Positions 1 to 7,106 of a stretch of DNA of 64,000 bases are shown here, piece after piece (positions within the stretch are counted from its first letter, which is position 1; each line of letters begins with the position of its first letter). A program made the translations under genes and the position numbers. This DNA comes from MFD01275-c22 sp963705885. GTDB lineage: Bacteria > Actinomycetota > Actinomycetes > JACCUZ01. The notes under the pieces are model-generated. The model was not told where the DNA came from, did no database searches, and saw nothing but the letters and a program-made list of their open reading frames with translations. The stretch lies in the NCBI GenBank assembly GCA_963705885.1, contig OY970120.1:3565209-3629208 (forward strand), given 5' to 3'.

Positions 1-1306
1 GCACCTGCTCCTCGAGGCCCTCGTCGGCGGGCGGGTCGAACACCGGCGTCACCTCCGGGGACCAGCCCTGCGTCTCGACGGCCTCGATCATCGCCTCGAC
101 GAAGGCGGGGTCGAACTGGGTGCCCGCGCAGCGCCGCAGCTCGACGATGGCCTCCTCGACAGTGCGGGCCCCGCGGTAGGAGCGCGTGGTGGTCATCGAG
201 TCGAACGCGTCGGCCACGGCGATCACCCGGGCGAACTCCGGGATGTCCGTGCCCGAGAGCCCCATCGGGTAGCCCATGCCGTCGATGCGCTCGTGGTGGT
301 GCATGATCCCGGCCATCGCCTCGTCGAGGAACTCGATCTCGCGCACGATCTCGTGGCCCTGCATGGGGTGTCGCTGGATCGCCGCGAACTCGCCCTCGGT
401 GAGCCGGCCGCTCTTCTGCAGGACCCGTGTCGGGACCCCGAGCTTGCCGACGTCGTGCAGCATCCCGGCGTAGCGCAGCGAGGAGACCCGGTCCTCGCGC
501 ATCCCGATGACGCGCGCGATGAGGACCGAGCCCGCCGACACCCGCTCGCTGTGGCCGCGCGTGTAGAGGTCCTTCGTCTCGACGGCCGCCATGAGCGCGC
601 GCACCGTCCGGTCGTAGGCCTGCTGCTCCTCGGCGTACTGGGCGTACGCCCATCGCGCGACGAAGAGCGGCACCAGGAGGAGCAGGGCAGATGCCGGCCC
701 GATCGCCGCACCGTCCTTGTCCCAGAGGACTGCGAGGAGGAGCCCGAACAGTCCGTAGCCGACATAGCCGGGCAACGACTTCACCATCGTGCCCTGCACG
801 ATGATCCGGAAAGGTAGGCCCTGAGCGAGGTGGACGATGACGGCCACGAGGAAGCCGTTCACGGTGCAGTGAGCCGCCAAGGCAGCGACGAACGGCACGA
901 GCAGCCAGGGAAAGCTGTCACTGCGGATCGCTTCACCGCCGAGGACGGTGTAGACGAGCGAAGCCGCGCCGGCTGCCAGCACCAGCTGCGCCGCATTGAA
1001 GACGCGCTTCACGACAGGCGACCTGTAGGCGACCAGTGCCCCACTGCACGCCAGGATGACAGCGCCGTAGGAGCCGATCAGTGGGAGCGCCGCCAGGGCG
1101 CTGATGGACCCGAGCGCGATCATGGCCGAGTCCTGTGACCCGCGTGCCCCGATCGAGTCGCTCACGACATACAGAGCAGCGAGCAGCAGCAGGTCCGTCC
1201 AGCTGAACGTGTCTCTTCCCAGCCAGACCGACACCACGACCAGAGGAATCGCAGCCGCGATCAGCAGCGCGATGAAGACGCGCGCTCTGATCGGCAACGG
1301 GGACAC
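1..1306 (-). CDS. Membrane-anchored HD-GYP domain protein (3' end outside window)
   Basis: HD-GYP proteins are usually cyclic di-GMP phosphodiesterases or related metal-dependent hydrolases. The reading frame starts at a GTG at 1306, with GAAGGAG six bases upstream and an in-frame stop just before it, and stays open to the window edge (about 435 codons). The first ~225 residues hold a run of hydrophobic segments (about six membrane spans, a sensor-like region). A soluble HD domain follows, with the metal motif HDVGKLGVP, then HHERIDGMGYP, the diagnostic HHE...GYP part, and DAFDSMTTTRSYR. No GGDEF or EAL domain is visible. It lies 71 bases downstream of a 20-codon peptide gene on the same strand, so the two may be co-transcribed. 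The membrane region may sense an extracellular or membrane signal; that is inference. Confidence 0.9.
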   Translation of the reverse strand, partial: MSPLPIRARVFIALLIAAAIPLVVVSVWLGRDTFSWTDLLLLAALYVVSDSIGARGSQDSAMIALGSISALAALPLIGSYGAVILACSGALVAYRSPVVKRVFNAAQLVLAAGAASLVYTVLGGEAIRSDSFPWLLVPFVAALAAHCTVNGFLVAVIVHLAQGLPFRIIVQGTMVKSLPGYVGYGLFGLLLAVLWDKDGAAIGPASALLLLVPLFVARWAYAQYAEEQQAYDRTVRALMAAVETKDLYTRGHSERVSAGSVLIARVIGMREDRVSSLRYAGMLHDVGKLGVPTRVLQKSGRLTEGEFAAIQRHPMQGHEIVREIEFLDEAMAGIMHHHERIDGMGYPMGLSGTDIPEFARVIAVADAFDSMTTTRSYRGARTVEEAIVELRRCAGTQFDPAFVEAMIEAVETQGWSPEVTPVFDPPADEGLEEQV

Positions 1307-1377
1307 GCCGCTCCTTCAGGTCGATGAACCACAGAGAGAATGACGGGGACCGGCAGCGCAGGGGTGCTGCGGAAACT

Positions 1378-1440
1378 TCACCACCGCCAGTTGGCGCCGG
1401 ACTGAAGGAACTGCTCGACAGCGGACACGATCTTCTTCAT
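1378..1440 (-). CDS. Candidate 20-residue peptide upstream of the HD-GYP gene
   Basis: This short frame encodes MKKIVSAVEQFLQSGANWRW followed by TGA. It begins with ATG and has a purine-rich AAAGGGGATGAGAG stretch upstream that can serve as ribosome-binding site. The peptide has a basic N-terminus, an amphipathic middle and an aromatic tail (N-W-R-W) with two tryptophans at the last and third-last positions. It has no classical signal peptide and no Cys/Ser/Thr-rich core. It precedes a membrane HD-GYP protein in the same direction with a 71-base gap. It could be a signalling peptide, a regulatory leader peptide, or chance. I recognise no named family, so the call rests on the start, the RBS and the position. 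Confidence 0.5.
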   Translation of the reverse strand: MKKIVSAVEQFLQSGANWRW

Positions 1441-1640
1441 TGACTCTCATCCCCTTTCGGATTCAAGTCACGGGCACCGCTGCTTACAGCCCGTGCAAGA
1501 TCCGCTCCGCTGGGACGATCGGTGGTGCAGGCGAAGAAAATGCTGCTGTTGATCGACACATCGATGTGCTGCCGATCCCGATCACGCTCTCTGCAGTTGT
1601 CAAGCTCCCCGCACTCGTGCGGCCCCCTGTTGGCACGGGA

Positions 1641-1674
1641 GAGCCGGGGTCCTCCTGCGGAGACACCTCGGCTC
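1641..1674 (-). other. Stem-loop in the leader region upstream of the peptide gene
   Basis: The roughly 640 bases between the peptide gene and the next coding start (1441-2085) contain no convincing protein gene. Within them GAGCCG (1641-1646) pairs with CGGCTC (1669-1674), with further pairing inside (GGT/ACC and TCC/GGA around a TGC loop). A perfect 12-base palindrome, cacatcgatgtg, lies at 1557-1568, and a TTGACA hexamer reads on the minus strand at 1603-1598 without a good -10 partner. The stretch may be a structured 5' leader or regulatory region for the peptide/HD-GYP genes. It does not match a riboswitch consensus that I know. Confidence 0.3.
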
Positions 1675-2085
1675 AATCGCACTGCAAAGTGAAGGGGGCG
1701 GGTAAACCTCACGTCAAGGCTTTCGCCGATTTGGGTCTACTTGCCCCCCAGAGATCGTCCATAAGAACTAGTACGTCCTGACGAGCCCGAATCGGTGTAC
1801 CTGCGACGCCAACGCGGTGCAACCACCCGTTTCGTCCGTCTACCGCACCGGCCCTACCGTAATCTCCGCCCACAGTTCGACGCAGGACAGACCCGAGGGA
1901 GCGGCGCCAGATGGGGACCTGTCCCGACGACCCGGTCGCCTGCGACACGCCGGGGCCGGCCTCGCGGCCTGCGAGAGCCGCAGCGAGCAGGCTGGAGCGG
2001 CGGAGCCGGCTCCCGTCCTCGGCCGGTCCCGCGCCCGCCCGGCCCGCCCGTCCCACGCACGACTAGCCCGAGGGGTCCCACGACG

Positions 2086-2784
2086 ATGCCCACCCTGCGC
2101 CTGCTGCCCGAGCTCGAGGACTCGCTGCGTCACATCCCCGGCGTGAAGGCGGCGAGCGTCGTGACGGGTCCCGACGCCGTGCCCACCGAGGTGCACGTGC
2201 TCGCGACGCCCGGCAAGGCCGCCAAGCAGGTGGTTCGTGACGTGCAGTCGCTGGCGCTCGCGCGCTACGACATCGAGATCGACCACCGCATCGTGTCGGT
2301 CGTGCAGATGGGCGACGACGAGGTGCGCACGGTGAGCACGGTCGACGGCACGCCCGCCGAGCCTGGCACCGGGGACGCGAAGGGTGGTGCCGACAGCAGC
2401 GGCGAACCGGTCGTCCGGCCGGCCATCGCGGCCATCATGGTCCGCAGCGGCAACGGCGTGACCGAGGCGTCGGTCACCCTCGCGATCGGCGACCAGCTCT
2501 TCGAGGGGGTCAGCGAGGGCCCTGCGGGCCACAGCCACCGGTCGCGGCTGGTCGCCGTCGCGACGCTCGACGCCGTCGACGAGCTGCTCGGCCAGCCGTG
2601 CGAGGTCGAGTCGGCCACCGTGGTCGCGACCGGTGCCCGCGAGGTGGCTCTCTCGGTGCTGACCGTGATGGTGCCCCGCACCGGCGAGCAGGTCCTGACG
2701 GGCTCCGCCGCCGTGCGGGGCGACGAGGCGGACGCCGTCGCCCGCTCCGTGCTCGCGGCGCTCAACCGGCAGCTGACCGGCTGA
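2086..2784 (+). CDS. Conserved hypothetical protein, 232 aa
   Basis: I do not recognise a named family. The ATG at 2086 is chosen because GAGGGG lies about 10 bases upstream and the frame further upstream is proline/arginine-rich and unlike coding sequence. The N-terminal ~85 residues (HIPGVKAASVVTGPD, then TEVHVLATPGKAAKQVVRDVQ) resemble a small alpha/beta ferredoxin-like fold, as in ACT-type regulatory domains. After a Gly/Asp-rich linker (~90-115), a second domain of ~110 residues follows with HSHRSRLVAVATLDAVDEL. No signal peptide or membrane segment is present, so it is probably cytoplasmic. Its 3' end faces the dehydrogenase with a 12-base gap. Confidence 0.75.
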   Translation: MPTLRLLPELEDSLRHIPGVKAASVVTGPDAVPTEVHVLATPGKAAKQVVRDVQSLALARYDIEIDHRIVSVVQMGDDEVRTVSTVDGTPAEPGTGDAKGGADSSGEPVVRPAIAAIMVRSGNGVTEASVTLAIGDQLFEGVSEGPAGHSHRSRLVAVATLDAVDELLGQPCEVESATVVATGAREVALSVLTVMVPRTGEQVLTGSAAVRGDEADAVARSVLAALNRQLTG

Positions 2785-2796
2785 GGACGGAGCAGG

Positions 2797-3846
2797 TCAG
2801 GGTCGCAGCAACACCTTGATCGCGCGTCGCTCGTCCATCGCGGCGTAGGCCTCGGGAGCCTTCTCCAGGGGGAGCTCGACGTCGAACACCCGCCCCGGGT
2901 CGATCGCGCCGGACAGCGTGTCCGCGAGCAGCTCCGGGAGGTACGCGCGCACCGGCGCGACGCCACCGCCGACCGACACGTTCTTGCCGAACAGCTGCCG
3001 GATCGGCAGCTCCGCCCCGCCGGCTGGCACGCCGACGTAGCCCACCCGCCCGCCGGGCCGGGCTGCGTCGATCGCCTGCTGCATCGACTCCTTGGTGCCG
3101 ACGCACTCGAGCACCGCGTCGGCGCCGATGCCGTCGAGGAGCTCCTCGACCCGGGCGACGCCGTCGTCGCCCCGCTCCGCCACGACGTCCGTCGCGCCGA
3201 ACTCGCGCGCCACGGCCTGACGGTCGGCGTGCCGCGACATCGCGATCACCCGCTCGGCCCCGAGGCGCCGGGCGGCCAGCACCCCGCAGAGGCCGACGGC
3301 ACCGTCACCCACCACGACGACGGTCCGGCCGGGCCCGACACCCGCGGCGACCGCCGCGTGGTGGCCGGTGCCCATCACGTCGGAGAGCGTCAGCAGGCCG
3401 GGCACCTGGTCTGGGTCGGGCATCTCCGGGGTCGCGACGAGCGTCCCGTCGGCCATGGGGACGCGGACCGCCTGGCCCTGGCCGGCGTCGATGGGCAGGT
3501 CGTGCTCGTCCTCGCCGCCCCACCAGGCCCCCCGCTCGCAGGACGTGTGCACCCCGTTGCGGCAGTGCACGCACGAGTTGTCGCTCAGGGCGAAGGGTGC
3601 GATGACGAAGTCCCCGGCCTGAACCGTCGACACCTCGGCGCCGATGTCCTCGACCACGCCGACGAACTCATGGCCGATGCGACCGGGCTCCGTCGTCTCG
3701 GTCACCCCCCGGTAGGGCCACAGGTCGGACCCGCAGACGCAGGACGCGACGACCCGGACCAGGGCGTCCGTGGGCCGGTGCAGGACCGGGTCGGGGACCT
3801 CCTCGACCCGGATGTCGCGGGGGCCGTGGATGACGGTGGCGAGCAC
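2797..3846 (-). CDS. Zinc-dependent alcohol dehydrogenase family protein
   Basis: A 349-residue medium-chain dehydrogenase/reductase oxidising or reducing an unknown alcohol/aldehyde with NAD(P). The start is taken as the GTG at 3846 (AAGGA 8 bases upstream); the longer open frame upstream runs through the divergent bL37 gene and is not coding. Visible features are the catalytic-zinc region (SCVCGSD, then GHEFVG), a structural-zinc Cys cluster (CVHCRNGVHTSC), and a Rossmann segment VVVVGDGAVGLCGVLAARRLGA. The length is typical for the family. It is transcribed divergently from bL37, whose ATG is only 44 bases away, so the two genes must share a very short promoter region. The substrate cannot be told. 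Confidence 0.9.
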   Translation of the reverse strand: MLATVIHGPRDIRVEEVPDPVLHRPTDALVRVVASCVCGSDLWPYRGVTETTEPGRIGHEFVGVVEDIGAEVSTVQAGDFVIAPFALSDNSCVHCRNGVHTSCERGAWWGGEDEHDLPIDAGQGQAVRVPMADGTLVATPEMPDPDQVPGLLTLSDVMGTGHHAAVAAGVGPGRTVVVVGDGAVGLCGVLAARRLGAERVIAMSRHADRQAVAREFGATDVVAERGDDGVARVEELLDGIGADAVLECVGTKESMQQAIDAARPGGRVGYVGVPAGGAELPIRQLFGKNVSVGGGVAPVRAYLPELLADTLSGAIDPGRVFDVELPLEKAPEAYAAMDERRAIKVLLRP

Positions 3847-3890
3847 AGGCGGGTCCTTCGGGGTCGAGGCGGCGTGGGAGGATGGGCGGC

Positions 3891-3965
3891 ATGGCGAAGA
3901 AGTCACGCAAGAAGAAGGCCCGCAAGAAGAACAAGGCCAACCACGGTAAGCGTCCCAACAGCTGA
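3891..3965 (+). CDS. Ribosomal protein bL37-like (AURKAIP1/COX24-type), 24 aa
   Basis: A 24-codon gene: MAKKSRKKKARKKNKANHGK, then RPNS and a stop. Half of the residues are Lys or Arg, and it ends in the NHGKRPN signature of the small actinobacterial large-subunit protein bL37, known from mycobacterial ribosome structures. GGGAGGA lies 8 bases before the ATG at 3891. A strong hairpin terminator follows 15 bases after the stop, so it looks like a single-gene transcript. It sits inside the upstream shadow of the divergent dehydrogenase gene and is easily missed by length filters. Confidence 0.88.
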   Translation: MAKKSRKKKARKKNKANHGKRPNS

Positions 3966-3980
3966 CGCGACCCAAACACG

Positions 3981-4014
3981 ACGGCCCGGTTCCTCCCTCG
4001 GAGGGCCGGGCCGT
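3981..4014. terminator. Bidirectional hairpin between bL37 and rsrA
   Basis: A 9-base perfect inverted repeat (ACGGCCCGG at 3981-3989 and CCGGGCCGT at 4006-4014), with additional CCTCC/GGAGG pairing inside the loop, lies between the convergent bL37 (+) and rsrA (-) ends. There is no clear T-run, as is usual for high-GC actinobacterial terminators. Confidence 0.8.
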
Positions 4015-4031
4015 GCCGTGCCGCGGTGTCG

Positions 4032-4301
4032 TCAGCGCTCGTGCTGCATCCCGGTGCGTGCCGCCGCGATGTGGGAGAGCACCTTGGCCCGCAGCTCGGC
4101 CGGAGCAGGGTCCGAGCAGCTGCGCCGGACGATGGCCTTGACGGCCTCCTCGAGGCCGAACTCCTTCAGGCAGGGGGAGCACTCGTCGAGATGGTGTCGG
4201 ATCTCGTGCGTGCGGCCGCCGTCGAGCTCACCGTCGATGTACTCGTAGACGCGGTCCAGCACCTCGGAGCACGGCATGTCGTGCGGGTCGCCACAGCTCA
4301 C
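4032..4301 (-). CDS. rsrA: Zinc-binding anti-sigma factor RsrA
   Basis: An 89-residue anti-sigma factor of the ZAS family that binds SigR under reducing conditions and releases it when its zinc-ligand cysteines are oxidised to disulfides. The motif is seen as HHLDECSPC (H-x3-C-x2-C), with additional Cys residues at positions 3 and 11 (MSCGDPHDMPC) and one in RRSCSD. Its ATG overlaps the sigR stop by four bases (ATGA, 4298-4301), which indicates translational coupling. The length and order match the Streptomyces and mycobacterial sigR/sigH operons. Confidence 0.93.
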   Translation of the reverse strand: MSCGDPHDMPCSEVLDRVYEYIDGELDGGRTHEIRHHLDECSPCLKEFGLEEAVKAIVRRSCSDPAPAELRAKVLSHIAAARTGMQHER

Positions 4302-4912
4302 GAGCTCTCGCCTCCGTCACGTCCGGCGCCCGCAGGGGCCAGGCCCCGTTCGCGGGCGTAGTCCTCGAGCAGGTCCCTCAGCTGCCGTCGGCCACGGTGC
4401 AGCCGCGACATCACGGTGCCGATGGGAGTGCCCATGATCTCGGCGATCTCCTTGTAGGCGAAGCCCTCGACGTCCGCCAGGTAGACCGCGATGCGGAAGT
4501 CCTCCGGGATCTGCTGGAGGGCCTCCTTCACGTCCGAGTCGGGGAGGTGCTCGAGCGCCTCCGCCTCTGCCGACTTCAGGCCCGTCGACATGTGGGACTC
4601 GGCCTGGGCCAGCTGCCAGTCCTCGACCGTCTCGGTGCCGGCCTGCTTGGGCTGCCGCTGCGCCTTGCGGTAGGTGTTGATGAACGTGTTGGTCAGGATG
4701 CGGTAGAGCCAGGCCTTGAGGTTCGTTCCCTCCTGGAACTGGTGGAACGAGCCGTAGGCCTTGGCGTAGGTCTCCTGCACGAGGTCCTCGGCGTCCGCCG
4801 GGTTGCGCGTCATGCGCAGGCCGGCGGAGTACAGCTGGTCCAGGTACTGCAGGGCGTCGCGCTCGAAGCGCGCGTTGCGCTCGTCGACGGTCTCGGTCGC
4901 TGGCTGGGTCAT
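4298..4912 (-). CDS. sigR: ECF sigma factor SigR/SigH type
   Basis: A 204-residue group IV sigma factor for the thiol-oxidative (disulfide) stress response. Region 2 contains NPADAEDLVQETYAKAYGSF and LKAWLYRILTNTFINTYRK; region 4 contains YLADVEGFAYKEIAEIMGTP and GTVMSRLHRGRRQLR. The start at 4912 (MTQPATETVDERN) is chosen because the longer frame upstream is not sigma-like. The partner anti-sigma rsrA follows with a four-base overlap. In related bacteria SigR recognises GGAA(T/C)-N18/19-GTT and controls thioredoxins and proteases. One candidate target promoter is at 29224-29250. No clear autoregulatory SigR promoter was seen upstream. Confidence 0.93.
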   Translation of the reverse strand: MTQPATETVDERNARFERDALQYLDQLYSAGLRMTRNPADAEDLVQETYAKAYGSFHQFQEGTNLKAWLYRILTNTFINTYRKAQRQPKQAGTETVEDWQLAQAESHMSTGLKSAEAEALEHLPDSDVKEALQQIPEDFRIAVYLADVEGFAYKEIAEIMGTPIGTVMSRLHRGRRQLRDLLEDYARERGLAPAGAGRDGGESS

Positions 4913-5107
4913 CGTGCCTGATGCTATCCCGCGGGTGCGATGGTCACCGCCGCCCGTGCCGGGCCACTGCGGCGCCGACCACGAGGCGAGCCCGTCGAGA
5001 TGACGGGCTGCGGGCGCGAGGGCGTACATCGCGGGCGGACCTCCGGCTGGATGCGCTGTGGATGGGCTGTCGAGGTGCAACCGGTGCCCCGGCCCCACGA
5101 TTCCCGG

Positions 5108-5734
5108 TCAGCGCAGCCGGTCGAGGACCCAGTCCGCCACCGCCGCGGCCAGGGCCTGCAGGGTGGCGGCCCGGTCGTGTCCGCCCGTCACGCGGAACGA
5201 GTGGTCCGCGCCCGGCACGGCGTGCACGTCGTACGTCCGGGGCCGCGGGAAGTCGCCCGGTGCGCCGAACGCGTCGCGCTCTCCTTGCACGACGAGCGCC
5301 GGGACCGGGCACCCCGCGAGCTCGGGCAGCCGGGAGCGCTCCGGGCGGCCCGGCGGGTGCAGGGGGAAGGCCAGCGCCACCACCGCCGACGCGCCCACCT
5401 CACCGGCGGTCCGGCACGCGACGCGGGCGCCGGCCGAGCGGCCACCGACCACCACCGGCCCCGGCAGCGCGAGCGCGGCGAGCACCGCGGTCCACGCGCG
5501 GTCCAGGGTCGCGGGTGGTCCCGCGACCCGCTTCCCCGCGACCCGCCACGGCTGCTCCACCCGCACCACCGTGATGCCACGACCGGGAAGGACGCGGGCC
5601 AGCTCGACCAGGTCGGCCGCCTCGATGCCCCCGCCGGCCCCGTGCCCGAGCACCAGTGTCGCGCGGGTGCGCCGGGCCTGCGCGACGTGGGCGCGTGCCT
5701 CGCCCACGGGGGTGCGCACCGTCGTCGCGTCCAT
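5108..5734 (-). CDS. Alpha/beta hydrolase (KANL3/Tex30-type)
   Basis: A 208-residue serine hydrolase-like protein with the N-terminal LVLGHGAGGG turn, the nucleophile elbow GGRSAGAR (G-x-S-x-G), the acid region VVQGERDAFG and the catalytic His in AVPGADHSFRV. This layout matches the small KANL3/Tex30 (dienelactone-hydrolase-like) family, whose substrate is unknown. ATG 5734 is taken as start; an in-frame GTG three codons upstream is possible. It follows the SRAP gene with an 11-base gap on the same strand, so the two are likely co-transcribed. Confidence 0.82.
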   Translation of the reverse strand: MDATTVRTPVGEARAHVAQARRTRATLVLGHGAGGGIEAADLVELARVLPGRGITVVRVEQPWRVAGKRVAGPPATLDRAWTAVLAALALPGPVVVGGRSAGARVACRTAGEVGASAVVALAFPLHPPGRPERSRLPELAGCPVPALVVQGERDAFGAPGDFPRPRTYDVHAVPGADHSFRVTGGHDRAATLQALAAAVADWVLDRLR

Positions 5735-5745
5735 CGGCGCCACGC

Positions 5746-6510
5746 TCAGAACAGCCGGTCGGGCTCGGTCCCCGCGGGCTCGGGCACGTCGCCGTCGACC
5801 GGGAGCGGCTCCACCAGGTGGCGGCCGTCGTTGCGCACGCTGTTCACCTCGGTGGACACGGGATAGGCCGTGAGCCGTCCCGGCGCCGCGGGCACGAGCA
5901 GGGCGGTCAGCTCCTCCGGGTCGTCGTGCGCGGGGTCCAGCCACTCGGCGTAGCGCGCCCTCTCCACCAGCATCGGCATCCGGTCGTGGATGCGGCCGAG
6001 GTCGTCGGTGGCCGACGTCGTCAGGACCGTGCACGTCCACAGCCAGGGGTCGGTGTCGGGTGGCGCAGCCGGGTCCTTCCACAGCTCGTACAGCCCGGCC
6101 ATCGCGAGCACCCCACCGTCGGACGGGCGGATGAAGAACGGCTGCTTCTTCCCTTTCGTCTCGCCGTACCACTCGTAGTAGCCGTCCGCGGGCAGCAGGC
6201 AGCGACGCCGGGCGAACGCCCGCCGGAACGCGGCCTTCTCGGCGACCGTCTCCATGCGGGCGTTGATCATGCGGCTGCCGATCGAGGGATCCTTCGCCCA
6301 CGAGGGCACCAGACCCCAGCGGACCACGCGCAGCGTCCGTTGCGCCGGCTCGTCGGGCTCACCGCGAGGGGGACGCTCGACCACGGCGTAGACGTCGTCG
6401 GTCGGCGCGACGTTGTAGCTCGCGGGCAGCGCCGACTCCGGCTCCCCCACGAGCTCGAACTCCTCGACGAGGTCGTCCGGGTCCCGGCTGGCCGCGTAGC
6501 GTCCGCACAC
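5746..6510 (-). CDS. SRAP (SOS response-associated peptidase) family protein, YedK/HMCES type
   Basis: A 254-residue protein of the family that crosslinks to abasic sites in single-stranded DNA and shields them. Cys2 (MCGRYA) is the catalytic nucleophile exposed when Met1 is removed. Other conserved pieces are SYNVAPT (Asn), VRWGLVPSWA, SRMINARMET, YYEW (Glu), MAGLYELW and HDRMPM (His). Full length for the family. It lies upstream of the alpha/beta hydrolase and divergent from the DoxX-like gene 54 bases away. No clear SOS box was seen in that gap. Confidence 0.93.
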   Translation of the reverse strand: MCGRYAASRDPDDLVEEFELVGEPESALPASYNVAPTDDVYAVVERPPRGEPDEPAQRTLRVVRWGLVPSWAKDPSIGSRMINARMETVAEKAAFRRAFARRRCLLPADGYYEWYGETKGKKQPFFIRPSDGGVLAMAGLYELWKDPAAPPDTDPWLWTCTVLTTSATDDLGRIHDRMPMLVERARYAEWLDPAHDDPEELTALLVPAAPGRLTAYPVSTEVNSVRNDGRHLVEPLPVDGDVPEPAGTEPDRLF

Positions 6511-6564
6511 GCGGCCCAGCCTGCCAGAGGGTTATCCGTCCGCGAGGTCGGGCAAGGGCGCGGC

Positions 6565-7059
6565 ATGACCGTCGTGCGCCGCCTGGCCCGTCCCCTGCTC
6601 GCCTCGTCCTTCCTCGCGGGCGGTGTCGACGCCCTGCGCGCCCCCGGGCCGAAGGTCCCCGCGGCCGAGACAGTCGCCCCGCCCATCGCGGCACGGCTGC
6701 CGTTCCTGCCCGAGGACCCCGAGACGCTGGTCAAGATCAACGGTGCGGTCCAGGTCGTCGCCGGCTCGATGCTGGCGCTGGGCCGCTTCCCGCGCCTCTC
6801 CTCGGTGCTGCTCGCCGCCAGCGTGGTGCCGACCACCCTCGCCGGTCACCGGTTCTGGGAGCAGACGGACCCGGACGCCAAGTCGCAGCACAAGGTCCAG
6901 TTCCTCAAGAACCTCGGCCTCCTCGGCGGCCTGATGCTTGCCACAGTCGACACCGAGGGCCGTCCCGGCCTCGCCTGGCGCACCCGGCACGCGACCCGTC
7001 ACGCAGCGGCGGGCACCCGGCGTACGCGCCGAGCGGCAGGTCGGAAGCTCCCCGGCTGA
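6565..7059 (+). CDS. DoxX family membrane protein
   Basis: A 164-residue membrane protein. It starts with MTVVRRLARPLLASSFLAGG and has hydrophobic spans near residues 10-25, 60-78 (VQVVAGSMLALGRFPR), 80-98 and 120-135. The pattern (RPLLASSFLAGG..., then INGAVQVVAGSMLALG) is typical of DoxX-type integral membrane proteins of Actinobacteria. The function is uncertain; relatives in mycobacteria form a membrane complex with thiol-redox proteins. The ATG at 6565 has only a weak AAGGG upstream. The C-terminal 30 residues are Arg/Ala-rich and probably cytoplasmic. aroA follows 47 bases later on the same strand. Confidence 0.8.
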   Translation: MTVVRRLARPLLASSFLAGGVDALRAPGPKVPAAETVAPPIAARLPFLPEDPETLVKINGAVQVVAGSMLALGRFPRLSSVLLAASVVPTTLAGHRFWEQTDPDAKSQHKVQFLKNLGLLGGLMLATVDTEGRPGLAWRTRHATRHAAAGTRRTRRAAGRKLPG

Positions 7060-7106
7060 CGGTCGCCGCTCCCCCTGCGGGGGACGACGCCACTACGCTC
7101 CCGGCC

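Noticed and set aside
1641..1674. A known riboswitch (c-di-GMP or c-di-AMP) upstream of the HD-GYP gene
   Set aside because: The stem-loop does not contain the conserved core sequences of the GEMM or ydaO classes.
4302..5098. Longer sigR start at 5098
   Set aside because: The added 62 residues are Pro/Gly-rich and unlike any sigma factor; ATG 4912 begins the family sequence.
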